64,000 nucleotides of DNA from contig NZ_VTOU01000004.1 in assembly GCF_008274695.1 (NCBI RefSeq), positions 248,001-312,000 of the forward strand, written 5' to 3'. The DNA is from Sphingomonas montanisoli. Its GTDB lineage: Bacteria; Pseudomonadota; Alphaproteobacteria; Sphingomonadales; Sphingomonadaceae. Below, in pieces: positions 44,507 through 51,612 of the stretch (the stretch's first letter is position 1; each line of letters opens with the position of its first letter). The notes under the pieces are model-generated. The model saw only the letters and a program-made list of their open reading frames with translations, did no database searches and was not told the DNA's origin. Made by a program: the position numbers and the translations under genes.

Positions 44507-45403
44507 ATGGACCGCACCTCTCCGCTGCGCACCTATGCGATGCTCGTGCTCGTCACTTTGTTGTGGGCGGGCAATTCGATCGTCGCTCGGTTCATCCACG
44601 CCGATATCCCACCCTTCACCCTGGCCCTGTGTCGGTGGATGGGTGCCTGCCTGATCCTGCTGGCGTTCGGCCATCGCCGCGTCGTCGCGGACTGGCCTGC
44701 GGCACGACGTCACTGGCGGTCGATCCTTCTGCTCGGCACGATCGGCGTCGCATTGTTCAACGCCTTTCTCTATTCGGGCCTGCGCTACACCACCGCGACC
44801 AACGCGCTGCTGATCCAGGCGGCGATCCCTGCTTTGGTCCTGCTGTTTGATCTGATGCTGTTCCGCGTGCGCCCGCGCCTTGTCCAGATCGTCGGGGTGA
44901 CGCTGGCGGCCGTCGGCGTCGTCCTGATCATCATCCGCGCCGATCCCGCGGCGCTGATGGCGCTCGGCTTCGGCCGGGGCGACGTACTGGTGCTGTGCGG
45001 CGTGGTCGCGTGGGCGCTCTACACCGCCTTGCTGCGCAAGAAGCCGCCGATCGACGCGGTCAGCTTCGTCACGCTCACCTTCGCGATCGGCGCGATCTGC
45101 ATGCTGCCCTTCGCGATGTTCGAATGGCGCACGGAAATCGTGCGCTTTACCCCAGCGGTGATGGGCGGGGTCGTCTATGTCGCGATCTTCCCGTCGGTGA
45201 TCGCCTATTTCCTGTTCAACCGCGCCGTCGCCGAGATCGGCCCCGCCGCCGCCGGTCAGGCGATCAGCCTGCAACCCCTGTTCGGAGCGGTGCTGGCGGC
45301 GATCCTGCTGGGCGAAGCCCTCCACGGCTTTCACTTCGTTGGCATGGTCCTGATCCTCGCGGGGATCGTCATCCCGCTGCTGGGTGCACGATCCACTCCT
45401 TAA
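44507..45403 (+). CDS. EamA/DMT-family transporter
   Basis: 298 residues, about ten hydrophobic segments in two EamA halves: MLVLVTLLWAGNSIVARFIHADIPPFTLALCRWMGA and VLCGVVAWALYTALLRKKPPIDAVSFVTLT. Drug/metabolite exporters of this type move small molecules such as amino acids. No substrate is shown. Separated from the Mth938-like gene by 19 bases; a palindromic repeat follows immediately. Confidence 0.9.
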   Translation: MDRTSPLRTYAMLVLVTLLWAGNSIVARFIHADIPPFTLALCRWMGACLILLAFGHRRVVADWPAARRHWRSILLLGTIGVALFNAFLYSGLRYTTATNALLIQAAIPALVLLFDLMLFRVRPRLVQIVGVTLAAVGVVLIIIRADPAALMALGFGRGDVLVLCGVVAWALYTALLRKKPPIDAVSFVTLTFAIGAICMLPFAMFEWRTEIVRFTPAVMGGVVYVAIFPSVIAYFLFNRAVAEIGPAAAGQAISLQPLFGAVLAAILLGEALHGFHFVGMVLILAGIVIPLLGARSTP

Positions 45404-45404
45404 C

Positions 45405-45487
45405 TCGTCATTGCGAGGAGCCGCAGGCGACGCGGCAATCCACTCCGCAGTTCGGAATGGATTGCTTCGCTGCGCTCGCAATGACGA
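45405..45487 (+). repeat. 83-bp palindromic repeat (family A), long arm first
   Basis: TCGTCATTGCGAG at the left and CTCGCAATGACGA at the right, inner arms GCAATCCA/TGGATTGC. It starts 2 bases after the EamA stop and lies before the convergent glycosyltransferase stop, so it fills the gap. Confidence 0.92.
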
Positions 45488-45490
45488 GGA

Positions 45491-46669
45491 TTAGGGGAGG
45501 GCCACCAACCCCCGCAAATGCGCCTCCAGTACCTCGCCGTTGCGCTCCCATGTAAACCGCCGCGCCGCCTCAGCGACGTCGGTTTGCGCGGGCGGATCGG
45601 CGATCAGCGCCCGGATCGCCGCCGCCACCGCGCCGGTCTCGCGCGCCACGATCCGTCCGGCAGCAGGTCGATCGACCACCTCGTCCGCGCCGCCGATGTC
45701 GCCCACGACGATCGGCGTCCCGCACGCCAGCGCCTCGACCCACACGTTCGCCAGCCCCTCGGATGCGGAGGGCAGGGCCATCACGTCCGCCGCTGCCAAT
45801 ATGCCCGGCAGCGCCTCATGCGGCTTCGGCCCGATCAGGTGGACGCGATCCTGCAGCCCCAGTGCCGCGATTTCGCCGCGCAATTTCGCCTCGTCCGGCC
45901 CTTGCCCCACGACCCAGCAGGTCGCATCAGGCACCTGCGCCATCGCCGCGATCGTCAGGCTCTGGCTTTTACGCGGGATCAGATGGCCGATCGTCACCAC
46001 GAACGGCCCCGACACGCCCAGCGCCGCCTTGGCCGCCGCGCGATCCATTGGCCGGAACGCGCGCTGATCGACCCCCGTGTGATGCACCCTTATCCGGTCC
46101 TCCGGCATCCCCAGCGCGATCATCTCGTCTCGCAGCGCACCCGACACCGCCAGCATGCCCGCCGCCGCACGTCCCGCCGCCAGTACCTGCCCGCCACAGC
46201 CGCGCCGTCGGCCCCAATAGGAAATGTCTGCGCCCCGCGCCTTGATCGACACCGGCACGCCGAAGCGCTGCCCCAGTGCCACCGCCGCCGGCCCGTCGGG
46301 ATAGAAGAATTCGGCATCGATCACGTCGAACGCGAAGTCGCGCCGAATTTCCGTCAGCAGCGGCGCGATCGCCCGCCGCATCATCCACGGATTGATCGCC
46401 CCGCCGACGATCGGCAGCGCGGTGAATCGCGGGCGGTAAACCTCCAGCCCCTTCCAGTTTTCGCGGAGGGGCAGGGCGGCCAGTGCCTTGTGGCTCTCGC
46501 CCTGCAATGGTGCGGGTGGGAGGCCGATCGGCGCGACCACTTTCACCTCGACATTGTCGCGCGCGGCCAGCCCCACGGTCTGCCGTTCGACGAACACGCC
46601 GAAGGTTGGCCGGGTCGCATCGGGAAACAGCGTCGAAAGCGTCAATACTTTCAGCGTCCGATCCCCCAT
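45491..46669 (-). CDS. Family 4-type glycosyltransferase
   Basis: 392 residues. The donor-binding C-terminal domain carries the E-x7-E motif: GLANVWVEALACGTPIVVGDIGGADEVV. N-terminus FPDATRPTFGVFVERQTVGL, and the GHLIPRKSQSLTIAAMAQVPDATCWVVGQGPDEAKL stretch typical of GT4. It would transfer a sugar from a nucleotide donor, perhaps for exopolysaccharide or LPS. Acceptor unknown. It is divergent from bamD (36-base gap). Confidence 0.88.
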   Translation of the reverse strand: MGDRTLKVLTLSTLFPDATRPTFGVFVERQTVGLAARDNVEVKVVAPIGLPPAPLQGESHKALAALPLRENWKGLEVYRPRFTALPIVGGAINPWMMRRAIAPLLTEIRRDFAFDVIDAEFFYPDGPAAVALGQRFGVPVSIKARGADISYWGRRRGCGGQVLAAGRAAAGMLAVSGALRDEMIALGMPEDRIRVHHTGVDQRAFRPMDRAAAKAALGVSGPFVVTIGHLIPRKSQSLTIAAMAQVPDATCWVVGQGPDEAKLRGEIAALGLQDRVHLIGPKPHEALPGILAAADVMALPSASEGLANVWVEALACGTPIVVGDIGGADEVVDRPAAGRIVARETGAVAAAIRALIADPPAQTDVAEAARRFTWERNGEVLEAHLRGLVALP

Positions 46670-46704
46670 TGGCTCGCCTCAAACCCTTCGCTAAGACAAC
46701 GCGC

Positions 46705-47484
46705 ATGTTGCGCAAAGCCCACCGTCCGATCGCCCTTCTGATCGCTGCCGCCCTTATCGCTCCTTTGGCCGGCTGCGCCACGGGGAAGAACAAGGGTGAC
46801 ACCAAATATGTCGCCCGCGATGTCGACACGCTCTACAATGCGGCGAAGGAACGGCTAGACAAGCGCCAGTATAAGCTGGCGGCTGCCTTGTTCGACGAGG
46901 TCGAGCGTCAGCACCCCTATTCGCCCTGGGCCCGCCGTGCGCAGCTGATGAGCGCGTTCAGCTATTATCTCGCCCGCGAATATACCGATTCGATCAGCTC
47001 GGCGCAGCGCTTCATCTCGATCCATCCGGGCAATCGTGACGCGCCTTACGCGCTCTATCTGATCGCGATGGATTATTACGAACAGATCCAGGACGTCACC
47101 CGCGACCAGAAGCTGACCCAGCAGGCGCTCGATGCGATGCAGGAACTGATGCGCCGCTATCCCGATTCGCGTTACGCGGCGGATGCGCGCGTGAAGGTCG
47201 ATCTGATCAACGATCACCTTGCGGGTAAGGAGATGGAGGTCGGCCGCTTCTACCAGCGCCGCGCCGACTGGCTCGCCGCCACCCTGCGCTTCCGCGTCGT
47301 GGTCGACAAGTATCAGACCACCAGCCACGCCCCCGAGGCGCTGATGCGCCTGACCGAAAGCTACCTCCAGCTCGGCGTCCCGCAGGAAGCGGAAAAGGCG
47401 GCGGCCGTGCTGGGCGCCAACTATCCGGGCTCGAAGTGGTACGAGCATGCCTATGAGCTGCTCCGCAAGAAGCGGGCGGCGTAA
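46705..47484 (+). CDS. bamD: Outer-membrane assembly lipoprotein BamD
   Basis: 259 residues. Lipobox LIAPLAGC (about 17-24), then about five TPR repeats, e.g. LYNAAKERLDKRQYKLAAALFDEVERQHPYSPWARRAQLMSAF. It belongs to the BAM complex that inserts beta-barrel proteins. The SPWARRAQLMSAFSYYLAREYTDSI stretch is characteristic. In many alphaproteobacteria recN follows bamD, which holds here except that a GIY-YIG gene and repeats intervene. Confidence 0.93.
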   Translation: MLRKAHRPIALLIAAALIAPLAGCATGKNKGDTKYVARDVDTLYNAAKERLDKRQYKLAAALFDEVERQHPYSPWARRAQLMSAFSYYLAREYTDSISSAQRFISIHPGNRDAPYALYLIAMDYYEQIQDVTRDQKLTQQALDAMQELMRRYPDSRYAADARVKVDLINDHLAGKEMEVGRFYQRRADWLAATLRFRVVVDKYQTTSHAPEALMRLTESYLQLGVPQEAEKAAAVLGANYPGSKWYEHAYELLRKKRAA

Positions 47485-47533
47485 GGCCACCTTCTCTCCT
47501 CACTCGTCGGGGCCGCGACCCTACCTCCCCACC

Positions 47534-47616
47534 TCGTCATTGCGAGCGTAGCGAAGCAATCCATTCCGCAGTTCGGAGTGGATTGCCACGTCGCCTGCGG
47601 CTCCTCGCAATGACGA
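47534..47616 (-). repeat. 83-bp palindromic repeat (family A), short arm first
   Basis: TCGTCATTGCGAG...CTCGCAATGACGA with short arm left (cgtagcgaa) and long arm right (cacgtcgcctgcggctc). Eight bases before the SOS-type promoter of GIY-YIG gene 2. Confidence 0.92.
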
Positions 47617-47623
47617 ATCTCGC

Positions 47624-47652
47624 TTGACATTGTTCTCTTTTTGTTCTAGTTG
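47624..47652 (+). promoter_or_regulatory. LexA-type SOS promoter (GTTC-N7-GTTC inside the spacer)
   Basis: TTGACA at 47624-47629, then GTTCTCTTTTTGTTC at 47632-47646, which is the alphaproteobacterial LexA direct repeat GTTC-N7-GTTC, then a -10-like TAGTTG at 47647-47652 (17-base spacer). LexA bound here would block RNA polymerase. The start codon of the GIY-YIG gene is 25 bases on. It lies between bamD and recN, so it may be the original recN promoter. Confidence 0.75.
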
Positions 47653-47677
47653 GACAGCTCCCGTCCGGAGTGCGTCC

Positions 47678-47965
47678 ATGATCGAGCCTGCCGTTTACAT
47701 CATGGCCAATCACATCAAAGGAACGCTCTACACCGGCGTCACCTCCGATCTGCCCAAGCGCGCGTGGCAACATCGAGAAGGCGTCGTCGAAGGCTTCACC
47801 ACCCGCCACGGTTGCAAGCGCCTTGTCTGGTTCGAACTCCACTCTACGATGGAATATGCCATCCTCCGCGAAAAGCAGCTGAAGGCCGGTTCGCGCGCGA
47901 AGAAGGTCGCGCTCATTCAGTCAGCCAACCCGGCCTGGGATGACCTCTTCTCGTCTCTCGTCTGA
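47678..47965 (+). CDS. GIY-YIG endonuclease-domain protein 2, SOS-promoter linked
   Basis: 95 residues from the ATG at 47678, aligning end to end with the protein at 30621. GIY-YIG domain: AVYIMAN, then LYTGVTSDLPKRAWQHREGVVEGFT (YTG replaces YIG; arginine and histidine kept), E-Y-AILREKQLKAGSR and the NPAWDDLF ending. It should be a small nuclease or DNA-binding protein. Copies of the 83-bp repeat precede and follow it, and an SOS-type promoter lies just upstream. recN follows after 248 bases of mostly repeat sequence. Confidence 0.85.
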   Translation: MIEPAVYIMANHIKGTLYTGVTSDLPKRAWQHREGVVEGFTTRHGCKRLVWFELHSTMEYAILREKQLKAGSRAKKVALIQSANPAWDDLFSSLV

Positions 47966-47978
47966 AGCGTCGCAACTC

Positions 47979-48085
47979 GATTGCTTCGCTACGCTCGCAC
48001 TGACGGGCGGGGAGGGAAGGACGCTCGCTCGTCTCCCCACCTCGTCATTGCGAGAAGCCGCAGGCGACGAAGCAATCCACTCCGC
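47979..48085. repeat. Family A repeat halves between GIY-YIG gene 2 and recN
   Basis: A right-half copy (gattgcttcgctacgctcgc with actgacg, 47979-48005) and a left-half copy (tcgtcattgcgagaagccgc with the caatccactcc arm, 48042-48085) separated by 36 bases. The order is inverted relative to a normal unit (right half first). Confidence 0.8.
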
Positions 48086-48117
48086 CGCTTTTCTCCAGCA
48101 AATCCAGCCAAATCCCA

Positions 48118-48149
48118 AAGGCCACAAAAGCCACAACCATTGTGGCCTT
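48118..48149 (+). other. Perfect 10-base hairpin in the recN leader
   Basis: AAGGCCACAA at 48118-48127 and TTGTGGCCTT at 48140-48149, 12-base loop, no T run. It is 64 bases before the recN start and could act as an RNA stem or attenuator. Confidence 0.55.
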
Positions 48150-48212
48150 CGCCTCCCCACCGAATACGAAGCCCCCTCGCACCCCGCCGCATCTCCCGTT
48201 AAGCAGGGCGCG

Positions 48213-49874
48213 ATGCTGACCGCGCTGGCCATTCGTGATGTCGTCCTGATCGAGGCGCTCGATCTCGAATTCGGCCCCGGCCTCGGCACGCTGACGGGCG
48301 AGACCGGGGCAGGCAAGTCGATCCTGCTCGACGCGCTCGGCCTCGCATTGGGCGTGCGCGCCGATAGCGGGCTGGTGCGCAACGGCGCCGATCAGGCGGT
48401 CGTCACCGCCAGTTTCGATCTCCCCGCCGATCATCCCGCCCATGCTTTGCTCGCCGAGAACGGGCTGGATGGCGAACCGGGCGAACCGCTCGTCATCCGC
48501 CGCATCGTCAAGGCCGATGGCGGCAGCCGCGCCGCGATCAACGGACAGCCCGCGCCCGCCGCGACCCTGCGTGAACTCGGCGCGATGCTGATCGAGATTC
48601 ACGGCCAGCATGACGATCGCGGCCTTCTCAACCCGCGGGGCCATCGCGCTCTGCTCGACGCCTTCGGCCGAATCGACGCGCGCACCGCCGCCGATGCCTT
48701 CCGCGCGTGGCGCGACGCGCAGACCGCACTGACTGCAGCCCGTGACGATCTGGATGCCGCCGCGCGCGATCGCGAGTGGCTTGATCATGCCGTGGCCGAA
48801 CTCGACGCCTTCGCGCCCGAACCGGGAGAGGAAGCGACCCTCGCCGGCGAACGATCCGATATGCAGAAGGGCGCGAAGCTCGCCGAGGATCTGACCGCGG
48901 TCGGTGCGCATCTCGACGGCTCCGAAGGCGCCTTTGCCCAATTGCGGCAGGCCGCACGCCGGCTCGATCGGATCGGGGCCGAACATCCCTTGCTCGCCGA
49001 TGCGCTCGCCGCGCTCGATCGCGCGATCATCGAGGCGGGGGAGGCGGAGGACAGGCTTGCCGCCGCCGGCAACGCGCTTTCTTTCGATCCCGCGCGGCTC
49101 GACACGGTCGAGGCGCGTTTATTCGATCTGCGCGCGCTCGCCCGCAAGCATCGTGTCGAACCCGATGGACTCGCCGCGCTGCGCGACGAATTGTCCGCGC
49201 GCTTGGGCCGTATCGAGGCGGGGGAGGGCGGGCTCGCCATGCTCGAAAAGCAGGCCGCTGCCGCCCGCGCCACCTATGCGGCGGCCGCCGAAGTGCTCAC
49301 CGCTGCGCGCACAGCCGCCGCCGCCCGGCTCGACACAGCGGTCGCTGGCGAACTCGCCCCGCTCAAGCTCGATGCCGCTCGGTTCAAAACGGTGGTCGAT
49401 GCGCAGGACGAAGGTGGGTGGACCGCAGCCGGGCGGGATCGTGTCGAGTTCGAAATCTCCACGAACCCCGGCGCGCCCTTCGCGCCGCTGATGAAGATCG
49501 CCAGCGGTGGCGAACTCTCGCGGTTCATCCTGGCGCTCAAGGTCGCGCTTGCTGAAGAAGGCGGGGCGGCGACGATGATCTTCGACGAGATCGATCGCGG
49601 CGTCGGTGGCGCGGTCGCCAGCGCGATCGGCGAGCGTCTGTCGCGACTGGCGAAGAAGGCGCAGCTGCTCGTCGTCACCCATAGCCCGCAGGTCGCGGCC
49701 CGCGGCGACAGCCACTGGCTGATCGCCAAGAGCCACGACGGCCTGGTTACGCGCACCGGTGTCCGCCCGCTCGATTCGGACGAGCGGCGCGAGGAGATCG
49801 CCCGCATGCTTTCGGGCGCTGAGATCACGCAAGAAGCGCGGGCTCAGGCGGCAAGACTGCTCGAAGTCATCTGA
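48213..49874 (+). CDS. recN: DNA repair ATPase RecN
   Basis: 553 residues from the ATG at 48213, the first start giving the MLTALAIRDVVLIEALDLEFGPG family beginning; the frame is open upstream through repeat sequence, which is rejected. SMC-like: Walker A GETGAGKSILLDAL (about 29-42), coiled-coil arms, then ABC signature LKIASGGELSRFILALKVAL and Walker B ATMIFDEIDRGVGG. It acts at double-strand breaks early in recombination repair. It is SOS-controlled in many bacteria; here the nearest SOS promoter is 560 bases upstream, before the GIY-YIG gene. Confidence 0.95.
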   Translation: MLTALAIRDVVLIEALDLEFGPGLGTLTGETGAGKSILLDALGLALGVRADSGLVRNGADQAVVTASFDLPADHPAHALLAENGLDGEPGEPLVIRRIVKADGGSRAAINGQPAPAATLRELGAMLIEIHGQHDDRGLLNPRGHRALLDAFGRIDARTAADAFRAWRDAQTALTAARDDLDAAARDREWLDHAVAELDAFAPEPGEEATLAGERSDMQKGAKLAEDLTAVGAHLDGSEGAFAQLRQAARRLDRIGAEHPLLADALAALDRAIIEAGEAEDRLAAAGNALSFDPARLDTVEARLFDLRALARKHRVEPDGLAALRDELSARLGRIEAGEGGLAMLEKQAAAARATYAAAAEVLTAARTAAAARLDTAVAGELAPLKLDAARFKTVVDAQDEGGWTAAGRDRVEFEISTNPGAPFAPLMKIASGGELSRFILALKVALAEEGGAATMIFDEIDRGVGGAVASAIGERLSRLAKKAQLLVVTHSPQVAARGDSHWLIAKSHDGLVTRTGVRPLDSDERREEIARMLSGAEITQEARAQAARLLEVI

Positions 49875-50050
49875 AGTCACGCGGCTCGATTGGTCGCTGA
49901 AATCTGTCGGTTCGTGTTGTTACGGCACCGGAATCGCAACTTACATCAAGGTCGTCGGTTTGATCGACAGTTCCGGCCATTTGGTCGGCGACGCAACGAT
50001 ATTCGAATCTTCGCGGGTCCGCCTGTGACCCGATCCGATGGAGAGACCTT

Positions 50051-50755
50051 ATGACCAAGATCATGCTTCTGGGCGGTGCCGCCCTGCTGGCCCTGTCGGG
50101 CGCTGCCATCGCGCAGGAAGCCGCTCCCGCGGCCGCGGCTCCCGCCCCCATGGCGACGCCGGCCCCGGCCGAAACTCCGGATGCTGCCGCTGCGACTCCG
50201 GCGCCCATGACCGAAACCCCCGCCACCACGACGGCCGATGCGACCCCGGCCCCGCAGACGACGGCACCTGCGGCTGACGCGGCGGCGACCGCCAGCGCCG
50301 CTCCCGCGCCTGCCACCGCCCCGGCAACGGACGCTGCCGCGACGGCCAGTGCCGCGCCGGCTCCCGCGGCCGCTGCTCCGGCAGCCGATGCGACTGCCAC
50401 CGCCGCGGCCGCTCCGGCGCCCGCCCCTGCTGCTCCCGCGACGGCCACGGCTGACGCCTCGGGCGCTACGCCGACGCCGGTCAACGCCGATGCCGCCGCC
50501 AAGGTTAACGCCGAATGGGCGAAATATGACGCCGGTAACAAGGGCAAGCTGACCGCGCTCGAATTCGGCAATTGGATCATGGCGTCGAAGGGCCAGGACC
50601 AGACCGCTGCGGTCGACAAGACCAAGACCAGCAAGAAGGCCGATCTCCCCGCGATCAAGGTTCTGAACGCGACCGCGGGCGACTTCGCCAAGGCTGATAC
50701 TGACAAGGACAAGGCGATTTCGCCGAACGAGCTCGCTGCGTTTCTGTCGGCCTGA
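50051..50755 (+). CDS. Secreted Ala/Pro-rich EF-hand protein
   Basis: 234 residues. Signal peptide (MTKIMLLGGAALLALSGAAIAQ), then about 120 residues of Ala, Pro and Thr in repeats (ATASAAPAPATAPATD...), then a calcium-type region: degenerate DAGNKGKLTALEFGNW and clear DTDKDKAISPNE at about 222-233. The Ala/Pro part is probably an extended spacer. The protein resembles the one at 39674. A terminator follows. Function unknown. Confidence 0.8.
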   Translation: MTKIMLLGGAALLALSGAAIAQEAAPAAAAPAPMATPAPAETPDAAAATPAPMTETPATTTADATPAPQTTAPAADAAATASAAPAPATAPATDAAATASAAPAPAAAAPAADATATAAAAPAPAPAAPATATADASGATPTPVNADAAAKVNAEWAKYDAGNKGKLTALEFGNWIMASKGQDQTAAVDKTKTSKKADLPAIKVLNATAGDFAKADTDKDKAISPNELAAFLSA

Positions 50756-50781
50756 TCTTCACCATCTCTCACGCGAGAGGA

Positions 50782-50810
50782 GAGGCGGTCCCATCCGGGG
50801 CCGCCTCTTT
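50782..50810 (+). terminator. Rho-independent terminator
   Basis: GAGGCGG (50782-50788) pairs with CCGCCTC (50801-50807), then TTT. It ends the EF-hand gene; radC comes from the other strand. Confidence 0.8.
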
Positions 50811-50815
50811 CGCGC

Positions 50816-51505
50816 TCAGATCAGTCCCTGCGCCCGCAGGCTCGTCTGGCCCGACGTGCCGACGATGATGTGATCGTGGACGGCGATGCCGAGCGGCTTG
50901 CCCGCCTGCGCGATCTCCTTGGTCAGCGCGATATCCTGCCGGCTCGGCTGCGGGTCGCCCGACGGGTGATTGTGGACAAGGATAAGCGCGGACGAGCTGA
51001 GTTCCAGCGCGCGTTTGATCACCTCGCGCACATGCACCGCAGCCTGATCGACCGATCCTTCAGAAATCAGCTCGTCGCGGATCAGCATGTTCTTCGAATT
51101 GAGGTGCAGCACGCGCACCCGCTCGATCGCGCGGTGCGCCATGTCGGCGTGGAGATAATCGGCCAGTGCCTGCCAGCTCGACAGCATAGGTCGGTCGGTG
51201 ATCTTCGTGCGCAGTAGGCGCAGCGCGGAAGCTTCGGCGATCTTGAGCGCGGCAACGACGCCTTCGCTCAGATCGGCGCGGGCCAGCGATTCCGGATCGG
51301 CCGACAGGAGGCCGCCCAGCCCGCCGAACTCGGCGAGCAGCTTGCGCGCCATCGGCTTGGTATCGCGACGAGGGATGGCGAGGGCGAGCAGATATTCGAC
51401 GAGTTCGTGGTCAAGCAGCGCCTCCGGCCCGCCTTCGATCAGCCGCTTGCGCAGCCGTGCACGGTGGCCGCTGGTGTCGGTGGCGGGATCGGGGGCGTCG
51501 CTCAT
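50816..51505 (-). CDS. radC: RadC-family JAB/MPN protein
   Basis: 229 residues from the ATG at 51505 (an ATG at 51541 would add 12). N-terminal helix-hairpin-helix (GHRARLRKRLIEGGPEALLDHELVEYLLALAIPRRDTKPMARKLLAEFGG), C-terminal JAMM fold with HNHPSGDPQPSRQD, the metal-site motif. Despite its name a role in DNA repair is doubtful, and the family is often found near mobile DNA. It is divergent from ydbH. Confidence 0.93.
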   Translation of the reverse strand: MSDAPDPATDTSGHRARLRKRLIEGGPEALLDHELVEYLLALAIPRRDTKPMARKLLAEFGGLGGLLSADPESLARADLSEGVVAALKIAEASALRLLRTKITDRPMLSSWQALADYLHADMAHRAIERVRVLHLNSKNMLIRDELISEGSVDQAAVHVREVIKRALELSSSALILVHNHPSGDPQPSRQDIALTKEIAQAGKPLGIAVHDHIIVGTSGQTSLRAQGLI

Positions 51506-51612
51506 CGTCGCGCAGCCTAGCGTATCGGTTCGGCTCCGCAACCGATCCGCCTGTCGCGACGTTGATGAAGCGTGCCGTTCCCTTCCCGAAAAGACACGCT
51601 AAGAGTTCCGTG

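Noticed and set aside
47940-48212. Longer RecN start reading through the repeat
   Set aside because: The added 91 residues are repeat-derived and the ATG at 48213 begins the conserved family start.
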